Made by a program: the position numbers and the translations under genes. From positions 496,001 through 560,000 of the forward strand of contig CATKHK010000010.1 in assembly GCA_949751835.1 (NCBI GenBank): 64,000 bases of DNA. Reading direction: 5' to 3'. The notes below the pieces were generated by a model. It ran no database searches and had not been told where the DNA came from. It saw nothing but the letters and a program-made list of their open reading frames with translations. Below, in pieces: positions 1 through 10,960 of the stretch; the stretch's first letter is position 1, and each line of letters opens with the position of its first letter. This DNA comes from Blepharisma japonicum (taxonomy: Eukaryota; Ciliophora; Heterotrichea; Heterotrichida; Blepharismidae).

Positions 1-524
1 CACTTTATAGAAGAAAGACCGCTTGGGCTATTAAAATCTACCCTCTCAGATATATTTTCAATACTAGGGTGGTCTCTCTTATAGGCTGGAGTATCAAATT
101 GAAATGCGCATCTTAGACAGCTTGTTTTCTCATCAAAAATGTATCTATTTTGCTTTCTATCTGTTTTTAAATCATTATTATTATCCAAGAAATCATAAAC
201 ATCTTGGATCTTTATGTGCCTAAGATTTTTATTGGAATATGATTTTATGTGCTTTTGTGAAGGCGAAGATAATGATGAACCAACTATTTTCTTCGCATTT
301 GTTTTAAATAGTGCTTTATATGGGATTCCAGAATATACATTTGATATTTCTGGCTTAATTTCTAGCTTGGAGTTAAACAGGGATTGTGATTTCTTTCCAT
401 ATCTCTTGGTTCCAGGAATATCATCTTGAATAGTGTATTTAGAAAAGTAAGGGTGCAATTTCATTGAATTAAACTTCTTATTAAACAGCTTCTTTTTGTA
501 AGGAGAAAAATAGTCTTCATCCAT
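1..524 (-). CDS. Hypothetical protein, N-terminal part (runs off left edge)
   Basis: A minus-strand frame opens with ATG at 524 and stays open for 174 codons to the window edge, so the C-terminus is missing. No TGA, TAA or TAG interrupts it. The protein is basic and hydrophilic (starts MDEDYFSPYKKKLFNKKF), rich in Lys, Ser and Asn, with a CLRC pair near the cut end. No signal peptide, membrane segment or known domain is visible. Codon composition matches the other genes. I do not recognise a family; it is probably a lineage-specific disordered or cytoskeletal protein, but that is a guess. The start is the first ATG in the frame. Confidence 0.6.
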   Translation of the reverse strand, partial: MDEDYFSPYKKKLFNKKFNSMKLHPYFSKYTIQDDIPGTKRYGKKSQSLFNSKLEIKPEISNVYSGIPYKALFKTNAKKIVGSSLSSPSQKHIKSYSNKNLRHIKIQDVYDFLDNNNDLKTDRKQNRYIFDEKTSCLRCAFQFDTPAYKRDHPSIENISERVDFNSPSGLSSIK

Positions 525-537
525 AATGAATATACTT

Positions 538-993
538 TTTAGATGAGCTATAAAAAGCTTCTGAAAGGTAAAAGTTTTTTTTTACATTTGAAAATTCAAA
601 CTCCAAATTTAGAGGTATTTTTGCCTTACAAGAAGCTTTCGTAATAAATCCAATAGATTATACAATTATTAAGGTTTTTTAAACATTCAATGGATTTGAC
701 AAAATTAGCCCACTAATAAACATAAAAATAATTATTATGCAATTGAGCGAAATATTCTCTATGTTTACACCTATACTTATGCTAAGATATCACTATCAAA
801 ATCTTTTTTTTGAGATCTTTAAACGAGAGAGCAACCCAAGTTAAGATAAAGATAAACCATAAACTCTAGCCGCTTGTCCATCTAACTTGCTAAACTCCAC
901 CATTTCTCCATAGATCACTTCTTTTGTTAAAGGTCATCAAAAAAATAAAGAATACCCCACCAGTCCAATTTAAGTTGCCTTAAATGAATCCAT
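538..993 (-). pseudogene. Decayed membrane-protein relic, possibly PEX11-like
   Basis: On the minus strand one reading frame from an ATG at 993 carries clearly protein-like text (for example KEVIYGEMVEFSKLDGQ and ARVYGLSL, then RLKISKK and a hydrophobic stretch near 720-760). It is broken by several TAA and TAG codons; the first comes at codon 8, near 970. No 15-nt intron with the local consensus removes these stops. A glycine/aromatic hydrophobic segment followed by a basic loop and another hydrophobic segment recalls the C-terminal half of peroxisomal membrane protein PEX11, but the resemblance is weak. I read it as a decayed copy of a host gene. It could also be a living gene with a splicing pattern I cannot see. 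Confidence 0.35.
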
Positions 994-1591
994 TTTTAAT
1001 TGTAAGCGAAATAGTAAAATAAATGCAATATACAAAAAATTATATTGATAAAAAATTAAATTAGAATATTAATAAAGTAATCCAGGTTGATAAAACTCTT
1101 TAAGATTATTAAGCAGTTTGCATTCCTTAAAAAATTGCAATTTTATAGATATAGACATGCTATTAGCTATATTATCATAAACTAGTGAAATAAGCACATA
1201 TAACTACATATTTTTATTTTAATTGATTAATTCTATCGGGTTTTTTAATAAATTGGTTTTTTTTGTATCAATATTTCATGTGTCCAATATTTTGGAGTGG
1301 ATATCAGAGTTGATCAGATCTTTACATGCAAAATTTATTGGCATGTTGTGCCCTTATGCAAAAAATTTTATGCATTATAAAAGTTTAAGTATAATCAAAA
1401 AATATCACAACTTTTTACAGTTTCAGATATTAAATAAATAATCATCATAAATTCTTGAGAAGATGCTTATTTTTCTCATTAAGTCCCTAGAACTTAATTT
1501 TAATTAATATGAATAATCAAGTTGCCTATTGGAGGATTCCAATCTAGAATTCTATATTCTACTCGTAAAAAAGTATTTTTATAATCATTAA
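994..1591. other. Intergenic, no gene seen
   Basis: About 600 bp of AT-rich sequence upstream of the Tmc-like gene. A 72-codon open stretch at 1223-1441 has no protein-like features and was not called. No RNA gene or repeat was recognised. Confidence 0.5.
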
Positions 1592-4500
1592 ATGTCATGA
1601 AACAAAATATCATTGCTCAAAAATTGCCAAACGAACCGAGGGGATAAAGAATGTGGATGATTTTTGGCTATCAAGGCACATCTAATTGAATTTTTATCAA
1701 AAACATTTAGAAGAAAATATAGTTCCAAATTCAATTTAAAAAGCCAACTTACCTCTGAAATAATAGTTAACGCTGTGATTACTTTTCAGATGATATCAAT
1801 TTTTTGATATAATAGCATGCCAATTCATAACTGAAACACATGAAAAACTCCATGAATTTTTTTACGAACTATTAATATAGACAACTTTTGTGCATATTTT
1901 GGTATTATTGATGTCTGCTTTGTAGGGTTTTCGTCTATCATTGGTATTTGTACTGCTGTCTTTATTTTTTGTGGCATCTTTTATTGGCATAGTAAAAAGT
2001 CATTTAGTTCTATAACTACAATTACAAGCAAAGTTGTAATTGTACTTTCAAATATAGGATTTATACCCATACAAACATTTTTTTGAACCATTTTTAAGTA
2101 TTCGACTTTTAAAATTACCAAAGTCCAAGAATATATTAACTGCAATTATAACAGGCTTGATTTGGGTTTCCAAGGATCATTATTGAGCATTTTGTTTTCA
2201 GGATTGCTCATAATGCTGGCGATTACGGTAGAGCTTTTTAGTGCTAACGTTAGCCATACATTTATAAAGCGAAATATAATGTCAAGAGCCAATTCTAATA
2301 TGGATTTGCTTATGGTTTTTCTATCAGAAGCTCAGGTTATTTGCTATGTATTTCTTAATGAAGAAAATGTAGCGATTTATCAATTAATATTTTGCATTAC
2401 AGCATTGGCACTATGCTATAAATGAATAGAAAAAGTCCCATACTATAATCCTTATGAAAATATGATAAAAATATGTAGAATCTCTTGTATATGATTTGTT
2501 CTCACAATTTTTTTATTTGGATATGTAATGGACAATGCTGCTATTATAACTGTTCTTTCAATTGTTTTAACTCCTTTATTTATTACTATAATTGGCATGA
2601 GAATTTCTCAAAAATGCAATCTTTTATCAGCCAGAACAGTTTCTTTTACATCTCAGACAGAATTTGAACAAACAGTCAGACATTTATTGGTATCTGATAG
2701 TCATGAAAATAAAACTTTAGTAATTCATTTATTTTCAGATTGCTACAAAGAAGCAATGCTTAAAAAAAATAAACTTTTAGTGATATGAGAAGTAAATTAT
2801 TGTCTTCATGCTTTAAAAGATGTAAGACTTGCAAGGATTAAGCTCACAAAAGCATTATTTATAAGTAATTGCATAGAAGGAGAAATCCAAGAAAGTAAAG
2901 CGAACATAAAATTAGAGAAAAAAAGTTCTGAACTTCCAGATGTAGATTATCTAAAGTATTTAGCAGACATTGAGAATGCTAAAGTAAAAGATGAAGAGAT
3001 GTGCAGCCTTTTATTAAATTTATGAAATGAAGTCATCTCTGAATCACCGAAAATCAGCATTCTAACTGATATGTTCATTAAAATCGACATATCCACACAA
3101 AGTTTGCGATCGCTATATGCGTCTCTATTTGCGAAAAATAAGCATTCTGAAGTCCTCGATTTATACGGTACATTTTTAGGAAATATCATGGGTGAATGTG
3201 AAGATGGAGAAATGATTTTAAAGAAAAAATCAAAAATGAGCTCGATTGGCTCAATGATTGGCTACCACAAAAAGCTTGAAGATTATGACGAAAGTATTTC
3301 AATAATCCTCATCTCTGCTAGTTTTGATTCACTTGGCTTGATTTCCTATATAAATTTGAATGCTACTCGGATGCTAAAAATGCAAAAAATTGATGCAATA
3401 GGCACTCATTTTTCATCTTTAATTCCTAAGCCATTTAGCAATAATCATAATGAAATCGTGAAGAATTTCTATATGAACTGCTCAAACCCTTCAATAGACG
3501 TACCTCATGATTTTTTCTTGCAAGATCATGAAGGCCACCTATTTGAATGCAATCTTTTATTAAAATTTACAACCTTCAATTGCGTTCCATATATTATTGC
3601 CAGCTTCAGACCAAGTAATAAATTAAGACAAATAATCCTATTAACAGAAAAAGGAATTATTTTGAGTTTCTCCGCATTAATTCCTCATCTCTTTTGCATT
3701 GAAGAGCAGCATATAAAAGGAGCAGTTATTACCAAATTTTTCCCAGGTTTCTGTATGGATAATTTCCCTTTATTTGAGCCACGCTTTGTAAAATATAATG
3801 GCAAAGAAATAGGAATTGTTCATTTAATCAAAAGTATAAAAGCAACATCAATCCATTTATTATTAGTTTTGAGTGACAAAGAAGAATTAAAGAAATGAAG
3901 AAAAGGCAAATCTGAAGAACAAATTGAACATTTAGGAAAGAATTTTAGTGCAAAGCAGAAAGACACCAGCGGAGACTCAACTAATTCTTTTATAAATTTT
4001 GAAAGGATTAATTCAAGATTCGCTACAAGATTTTTGAGATCAATTGAAAGATCTCGTGGAGAAGATTCTTTTGCTGCTTTATCAAATGAAAATCATGAAG
4101 AAATTGAGGAAAACCGAATGTCTTCTGTAGCAGATAATAAAAAAAGCATAATCATGGGGATGAAGAGTAAGAAATATATAGAATCTGCATTTGAGCAGCT
4201 CGAAAACACTAGTAAATCAATTAAAGTATTTATTTGTGTTCTATTACTTTCAGTAAATTCCATTTAGACTATAGGTATGATAGCTTTAAATATGGGAATA
4301 TTAAGCGTGATATATCAATTCATGTCTGACACAAACACTATGAACATCTTTAATCGTCTCAGTAATCTTTTATATTTGATTGGCCTGATACCTGACATTT
4401 CAAGCGATCTATATTATGAAGTAAAAAACCCTGGCGAATTAAACTTAGCGATGGATATAAAATTTTTAAACGACACAATTAATGGGCTAGATCTAATCCA

Positions 4501-5779
4501 AGATACATTAATCACAGACCTTGATAAGTGAAGCTATTGTGATGCTTCATGAATTGTATCTAAAGAGATCATTCCTTTATGGACATTTGATGATCTTCCA
4601 ATTCTGCAAAAGCATAATCTGATAAGAGCCCTTGATTTATATAAAAAACATGTGATGATAATGTAGGGATATAGAATAGTAGACGCTCTCGCCCAATCTC
4701 AAAGCTACAACATTGACAGCATGAGATTTCTGTGACTGAACAGTCTTACTTTTACTTATGACTATCTTAATCACACTTTGAGGGAGCTTTCTGCTTGTGA
4801 AAAGAGCAGGATAAGAGAATCTGGTGGAAATGTTAAATATTTTATTTTGTTTAGTCTTTGTATTTTTGGGCTTTGTTATGTTATTTCGAATTTTTTTACC
4901 TATTTTGTAAAGATTAAGTATGAGCTATTCTGGGCAAAAGTCAAAAAGGCAGTCCATTTGACCTATTTTACATTGCAGCAGAATGCTGCTGAAAGATTAA
5001 TGCAAATTCATGGAACTGAAATTGCAGAAGATATCAAATTTACCAAGATAAAAGCTGGCAAGAACTGCAAAGTGGATACCAAAATATTCAGAAGATATTG
5101 GTTGAGATCATTGTTTTTTGTAGTTATTTGCTTATTCTATTACTGCTTAACTTTTTTTTGATTATATGGAAATTGTGAAGCATCGTTAATTGCAAGGCCT
5201 GAAATTTTAGAAAATTTTATTATAAGAAGAGCTCTTCTTGCTAACCTTTGATATTTTGCTACAAATTTTACAGGTGACTCTGCAGAAATCTTATTTCCTG
5301 ATTATTATGCTATTCCTAGTTCTCAATCAGAATATCCTAAATTAATTTCAGAATTTAAGTATAGATATAAGCAATTAATAAGTCCAGGCATTTTTGATTA
5401 TTTATCAAACGACTTAAAAGCTAGGCTATTTGAGTGGAATAATAATACTATTGCTCTTGGGAGATATGGGAATGCTCCTGCAGTGAATTCGGTAATTCTT
5501 GATTCTTACGGAATGGCTAATTTTAATAATCAGGACTTATACAACTTTTTTATTATATTAGCTGGTGGTGGAAATCAGTTTGCTGAGGACTATGCACTTG
5601 CAGATCGTGACACCAAGGACATAATCAACTATCAGCTGACTTTGTTTATTTATTTTACAATCTGATTTTCTATATTGCTTGCATTGTTGTTTCTATTATA
5701 TTATTTGCCATTTTTATTAAAAGAGTTAAAAACTGTTAAAAGAGCTCAAATTTTGCCCTCATTGCTCATTGGTCCCTAA
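1592..5779 (+). CDS. Multi-pass membrane protein with PAS domain (ciliate Tmc-like/PAS family)
   Basis: A 1385-aa protein read with TGA as Trp (about 18 such codons) and two 15-nt introns (4253-4267 and 4652-4666); both restore the frame exactly. The start is the first ATG after an in-frame TAA at 1589. About eight hydrophobic segments fill roughly residues 60-330. A PAS-like domain follows at about 569-673 (core GLISYINLNATRMLKMQ, then IGTHFSSLIPKPF). Four more hydrophobic segments lie towards the C-terminus, and the last ends just before the TAA. This N-TM/PAS/C-TM layout is typical of the large tiny-macrocysts-like PAS proteins abundant in ciliates. They are thought to be membrane sensors, but ligand and role are unknown. 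The gene stands alone with long flanks. Confidence 0.85.
4253..4267 (+). other. 15-nt spliceosomal intron
   Basis: GTAAATTCCATTTAG, phase 0. It contains the only TAG between two halves of the PAS membrane protein; removing it joins ...LLLS to TIGMIALN in a continuous hydrophobic segment. A at position 10. Confidence 0.9.
4652..4666 (+). other. 15-nt spliceosomal intron
   Basis: GTGATGATAATGTAG, phase 0, removes an in-frame TAG and joins ...LYKKH to GYRIVDALAQS. The donor is GTGA rather than GTAA; A at position 10. Confidence 0.88.
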
Positions 5780-5939
5780 GTTTATTTCTTAATGATTATA
5801 AGCGTAATATATCCGATAATTTAATAAATTTTATATACCTTAGACATATTTTTAGGATTCCTTAAGATTCATTTTCATTAAATCTTAAATAGTAAAGGAT
5901 TCAATATCAACGGTCGCAATAAGTTTCCCCTATATATAA

Positions 5940-6155
5940 ATGGAACAAATTCAGAGACTCGAAGTAGTCGAAGACAAAGCAATTGATTTTTTGCACAAAA
6001 TGAGAGACATGGTCAACCTTTTATCAAAAGAACTAAAACAAGAAGACTGTAAATTCGAAATCATGCAGACTCTAGAATACGCATCTACAAATGTTCAAGA
6101 AATTGGAAAAGAATTGCATGAAATTATAGACGCTCTAGAATACAATGATAAATAA
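5940..6155 (+). CDS. Small protein resembling Mediator subunit 11
   Basis: A 71-aa, intronless and entirely helical protein. Its N-terminal half, IQRLEVVEDKAIDFLHKM followed by MVNLLSKELKQ, lines up by eye with the conserved helix of MED11 (a Leu-Glu-x-Val/Ile-Glu core ending in an LSKE-type motif). MED11 belongs to the head module of the Mediator complex, which links transcription factors to RNA polymerase II in the nucleus. The protein is shorter than animal MED11 (about 117 aa) but covers the conserved part. It starts at the first ATG after an AT-rich leader and ends 18 bp from the stop of the convergent LRR gene. Any short coiled-coil protein could look like this, so the name is tentative. 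Confidence 0.45.
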   Translation: MEQIQRLEVVEDKAIDFLHKMRDMVNLLSKELKQEDCKFEIMQTLEYASTNVQEIGKELHEIIDALEYNDK

Positions 6156-6173
6156 AATTTATACGCATATTAG

Positions 6174-8411
6174 CTATTTCTTTATTCTTGCCTTTGCCAT
6201 AGCTCTTGGGTCATTGTCAGGACTCAAAACCTTAGCCACTTTCTTTTCGCCTTTATCTGCCTTTTTATCTGGCTTTTTATCGCTCATTTTGTTTAATTCC
6301 TGCCTCATTGTTTCTATTTTCTGTACAAGGTTGTCAAGACTAGCTTTAGCTATCCGTTTTCCATAATCCACTTTTTCGTTTGCTTCATTTAGTTGATCAA
6401 CTAAAGACTGGAACTGGCTTCTCTTAAGCATAAATTCTTCTCTTAAAGCTTGCTTTCTCTTTTCCAATTTCTTAGTATCAGAAATCACTAAAGCAATTTG
6501 ATCTGCACACTCATTTATTTCTTTATCTCCTTCAATTCTAGCTCTATTTACATCCATAGCTAGTTCTTCTAATTGTTGGCTAAAAACCACGTTTTGCCGT
6601 TTCAATTCTTCCCTCTCATTCTTTAAATTTCAAATTTTCTCTTCTTCTTCTCCCTTAATTTCTAAATACTTCTGATTAACTTTTTCTAATTTATTGGTGA
6701 TGTCTGAGTGTTCTTTTTTCTTAAATTCAATTCTTTCATGGACTCTATTGATTTCATCATCTCTCAGTTGGAGTCTTATGATTTCTTGTTTAAGCTTTGG
6801 GGTTTGCGCATGCTGGAAAAGCGATCGGTTTCTTTTTAAATTTACATTGATGTCTTTTATAAATTTTGTAGTAATTGGGTTTGAGTCTAGGTTAAGGTTT
6901 AAAAGGTTTGGCCTGAGTCTTAATACTTCAGTAAATAGCTGGGCTGACTCATCTTTGAGATTGTTTTCTTTGAGATTGAGTTTTTCTAGTGTTTGGTTGT
7001 TTTTTAATGCATTTACGAGGAGAAGGCTTCCATTTTTCTTGATAAGATTGTTGGAGAGATCAAGAGAAACCAATATATAATTTCTGAATAGTCCTTCAGC
7101 GATCGGTGCAACTCCTTCGTCTTCAATTTGATTATTACTCAAAATAAGTGTTCTCAGGCCATTATTTCGTGATAAAGCATCAGCGAATATATAAACCCCT
7201 TCATTCTTCAATTGGCAAGAGCCTAAGTTCAGGAATTTAATTTCAGAATTGTTTAAAAGCAAATTTATCAAGCTTGGAGATATCAAATGTGTCAGAGGGT
7301 TTCCTTCAAAACTCAAAGAGTTTATGTTTGGATTATTTCTTAATGCAAGCAGCAGTTTGCAAGCACCTTTATATGTGATATCATTTTTCGATAAATCGAT
7401 TTTTTTAATAGGGCTTTGCCCATCATAGGCACCTGCAATCATTTTTGAGATATAATCAGCCCCTTCATTTCCGAATCTATTATCACTTAAATTGATGTCT
7501 TGAAGCTTGCTGCCCATTATTGCCTTACAAAGAGCTTCAATATTTTTAGCAGAAATATTATTTTTAGCGAGATTCAAAGAAATAAGCGTAGTATTTCCTT
7601 GTAAGCCTTCGATAATATACATTATTCCTTCTCCTATAAAAGTTCCTGAAACATTTAAAAAATTTAAAAGCCGGCTCCTTTGCAATAAAATCTTAAGAGG
7701 TGCAGACCCTTGAATGCCAAGCCTGTTCCTATGCAGTCCCTCATGTGATGATATATCTACACTTATTATTGATGGATGCTTTGTCACCATCAACAAGATC
7801 GGTTTAGCTCCTTCTGGCGTAATATCATTTGAGCTGAGATCAATATGCACCAGCGAGTTATTTTTCATGACATTACTAAACAGCGCTTTAATCCCTTCAT
7901 CCCCAATCGCATTTTTGGCTAGTTCCAGCCTACAAAAGTTCGAGTTATTTCTCAAAATTTCCCCAATTGTATCAGCGGTTATCGGTCCAATTCCACATTC
8001 CCTTAAATCAAATTTTCTATCCTTAAATGCTTTTTCACAAAAAGCAAAGAATTTTCGCATTTGATCTGGGATCGGCAGAATTTTTAAATCTTTGCATTTG
8101 GCTTCATAGATCCTCGTCAATTGTTTTTCAGAAATCCCTTCAACTTTGAATCTAACTAGGAATTACATTTGTTGTGACTGCCGAGGAGAAAATAAAGAAG
8201 GGGCAGTTAAAGGCCTCACAGGGCTTAAAGGAGTAGGCAAGCTTCGTGCTGAAGAATAGATTTGAGGAGATGTATTCATATGGGATAGTGAGCTTCCCAT
8301 TAAGCTTCTCCTTAGTCCGTAGCTTGATTTAGGCTTTGAGAAAGATCGCAACTGAAATTTAGATGAAGGGAATTCTAGTTTGGATCAGCTTGATGATTTT
8401 TTATCAAGCAT
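6174..8411 (-). CDS. Leucine-rich-repeat protein with C-terminal coiled coil
   Basis: A 740-aa protein with two TGA-Trp codons and one 15-nt intron (8152-8166). The start is the ATG at 8411. Residues 1-90 are Ser/Pro-rich and disordered. About 12-13 ribonuclease-inhibitor-type LRRs of roughly 28 residues fill about 150-530 (pattern LxxLxLxxNxIxxEGxxxLxxxL). A long charged coiled coil runs from about 540 to 715, and the C-terminus is Lys-rich (MSDKKPDKKADKGEKK). LRR plus coiled coil is the layout of centrosomal LRRC45 and some axonemal LRR proteins, so a basal-body or ciliary role is plausible; this rests on architecture only. It is convergent with the MED11-like gene. Confidence 0.85.
8152..8166 (-). 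other. 15-nt spliceosomal intron
   Basis: On the minus strand GTAATTCCTAGTTAG, splitting a codon after its second base. It removes an in-frame TAA and joins ...SPRQSQQ to IFKVEGISEKQL in the LRR gene. A at position 10. Confidence 0.88.
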
Positions 8412-8750
8412 TTTCTTGTTTATTCTTTAATAAATATGCAACTAAGTTGATGCATTTTTTAATATACATGAAGGAGGCATTTTGAATAAAATGCAAAAAA
8501 CGTATAATAGGGAATGATCAGCAAGTTTTAAAGAAAAATAAGCCAAATTCTGATGGATAAATTAATAGTGTATTTATTACTAATAATACTAAGCTCTTAG
8601 GAATCTTTATTAAAAAGTGTGGATAAATCAAAGAAACATCACACATTATTTAAATTAGTTCTATTATTGTCTTCCGTTTCAAATTGACCAGACATTTTAC
8701 TTTACTAAATTTTAAGATAAATAAGTTCATTAAAGTAAATAAATTCAAGA
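8412..8750. other. Intergenic between divergent genes
   Basis: About 340 bp of AT-rich sequence between the divergent LRR and kelch genes, presumably holding both promoters. No motif or RNA gene was recognised. Confidence 0.5.
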
Positions 8751-10469
8751 ATGCTCGAAAAGTCTAATGTCAAATCATCGCTTATACCTTTTAGATTGGT
8801 TCGCTATAGTCCTGCATATGAGTCGCAAATTTTGATCACCAAAAGGAAACTGACCACTCTCCATATTCCACATACACAAAGCAACTTGCAGGCAGTTCAA
8901 ATTAAGAGATCAAATAACGCTTCACCAGAGTCAAAATTGGCGACGTCTCAGTCCCATACTATAATTTTGTCACAAAATGAAAAAAATTCCCCTTTGAGCT
9001 CTCCTGGGCCAAGCCCAAAAATACAGACAAACCTTGGTCTCCTTAAAACTTTAAGTTGGAGATCAAAGCCATTATTACCTTCCCTAAAGTCTCCTGCAAA
9101 TACTAGTAAAACCAATATCTCTGAAAAGGATGAATTATCAAGCCCATTGCTAAAAAGCCCTAAGTGGCTTCTTCCAGCTATCAACCCTGTGATTTCTACT
9201 CTTTTCACTCGCAAAGAGTCAGATGTCGCAGAATCTCCTATTTCATCCCGCTCAGGTGAAAAAGTTGACCTTGACGAAAGCATGTTCCAAAAACGCAAAA
9301 AAACTCAAGACTCTACTTACGTCTATTGATCAATAAGAGAAACCTTAGGTCCAAAGCCAAACAGTAGAGAAAGTTCCCAGCTTGTCATTTTAAATAACCG
9401 TGCCTATCTTGTAGGAGGACTCAGTCGAGTTAAGCATAATGATGTCAGAGAGCTTGATATCATGACCTGAACTTGGACTTTTATAAATGCTCAATACCCT
9501 CCTCAAGGCAGATTGGGACATTCATTAATCGCTTATAAAAAAAAGCTCGTTATGTTTGGTGGCAGCACAAAACATAGTGAAAATTTAGGAATCCGAAGAT
9601 GCACAAGCAAAGTCTATTTCTTTTCATTAGGTGAACAGAAGTGGCAGCAGTACCCAGGGTCAGGAGATGTACCAAGTTCGAGAAGAAATCATGCAGCTTC
9701 AAGTTTAGGAAAGTATATGATTGTGTATGGAGGCATGGACCCTGATGGACATTTATTAAATGATCTTTCTATGCTCGACATGAAAACAAAACAGTGGTAT
9801 CTCCCTGATGTAGTAGTTCAAGGAGACCCAGGTTTTCGATCCCATGCGACACTTACAGAAGTTTTTGATGAGGAAATTAAAAATAATTACAGCTATAATA
9901 TATTTTCAATACCGGCACTTACAAAGCATGCATCAAGGATTGCTAATAGCGGGTTTTATCTTTTTGGAGGACTAAGTGATGACGGAAGACCTTGCAATAA
10001 GCTTCATGGGCTTTTTATAAGAAATGGGAAGCTGATATGGACTGAAATTTCTGGAAATGGGAAAGCTCCTATACCTAGGTATAGTCATACTGCATGTGCA
10101 ATAAGACAAAAAATTTATATATACGGGGGAAGAAATGACGATTTATTCCAAAGTCATGGCGACTCGTGCTTGGCTGATTTATCAGTATTTAATGTTGATC
10201 TTTTGCTTTGGGAAAATGTGGAAATTGAAGGACAAGCACCCGATGGGAGATGGGGACATTGCATGACTGCCTTTGGGTCTCAAATTTTGATCTTAGGTGG
10301 GCTTTCACATAAAAATTTTATGAGTGCAGATTTATCATGTATTGAAACTAATAGAGAGATTGCGGAAGAGTGGCATAAGCTTGAGAAAAAAAGCACAAGT
10401 AAACCAATAAATATATCGGATGATATTGAAAAAGTTGTAGATAGCTTTATAAAACTGAGAGAAATGTAA
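8751..10469 (+). CDS. Kelch-repeat protein
   Basis: A 572-aa protein with two TGA-Trp codons and no intron. Residues 1-190 are Ser/Pro/Lys-rich and look disordered. From about 200 on there are five or six kelch-type blades, recognisable by their paired glycines and spaced Tyr/Trp: RAYLVGGLS, KKLVMFGGS, KYMIVYGGMD, GFYLFGGLSDDG, KIYIYGGRNDD and QILILGGLS. These form a beta-propeller protein-binding platform. No BTB, BACK or catalytic domain is present, so the partner cannot be named. Kelch proteins of this simple type are common in ciliates. The start is the first ATG of the frame; the stop is TAA. Confidence 0.85.
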
Positions 10470-10960
10470 AATATTGGATTATTTAATAATCCCTTATTAT
10501 ATTGATAAAAGATTATTTATATTATTTTTCCAAACTTTTTCCTTCTTTGGGGTTAGAATTTCTTCTATTTTTTCATTTTTGAATCCTTTTAAGTCTTATT
10601 ATTATTTTACCATTTCAAATTCATATTGCTGTATTTTGTTGTAGGAACTCATTTCGATGCATCATATTATACTTTTTATTATTTGCTTTAAGTTTAACCT
10701 GACCTTTTCTGTAAATGCTTTTTAAATTATATTTATATATGCAATTTAAATTTTGATAAATCATCTGAGCCCAATTTTCTTAAAAATTAATCGCTTGAGT
10801 TCCTGAATCCATCATAATTTTACTTCTTGGAATCGAGACGTATCGCAATGCACTTTTTAGAATGAATTAAATTCTTATCAGGCTGAAGTTTAGAGGTTTA
10901 ATTCACAGAGTTCAGAAATCACAATGAGAATTAGCTTAATATTAATATATATAAATATAT
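10470..10960. other. Intergenic, no gene seen
   Basis: About 490 bp of AT-rich sequence between two co-directional genes. No protein-like frame, tRNA or repeat was recognised. A run of TATATA just before 10961 lies next to the start of the following gene. Confidence 0.5.

Noticed and set aside
1223-1441. 72-codon open stretch on the plus strand
   Set aside because: No protein-like composition, AT-driven codons, no ATG with good context; taken as chance.
6694-8064. Long plus-strand open stretches opposite the LRR gene
   Set aside because: Shadow frames; the minus-strand LRR repeats are unmistakable.
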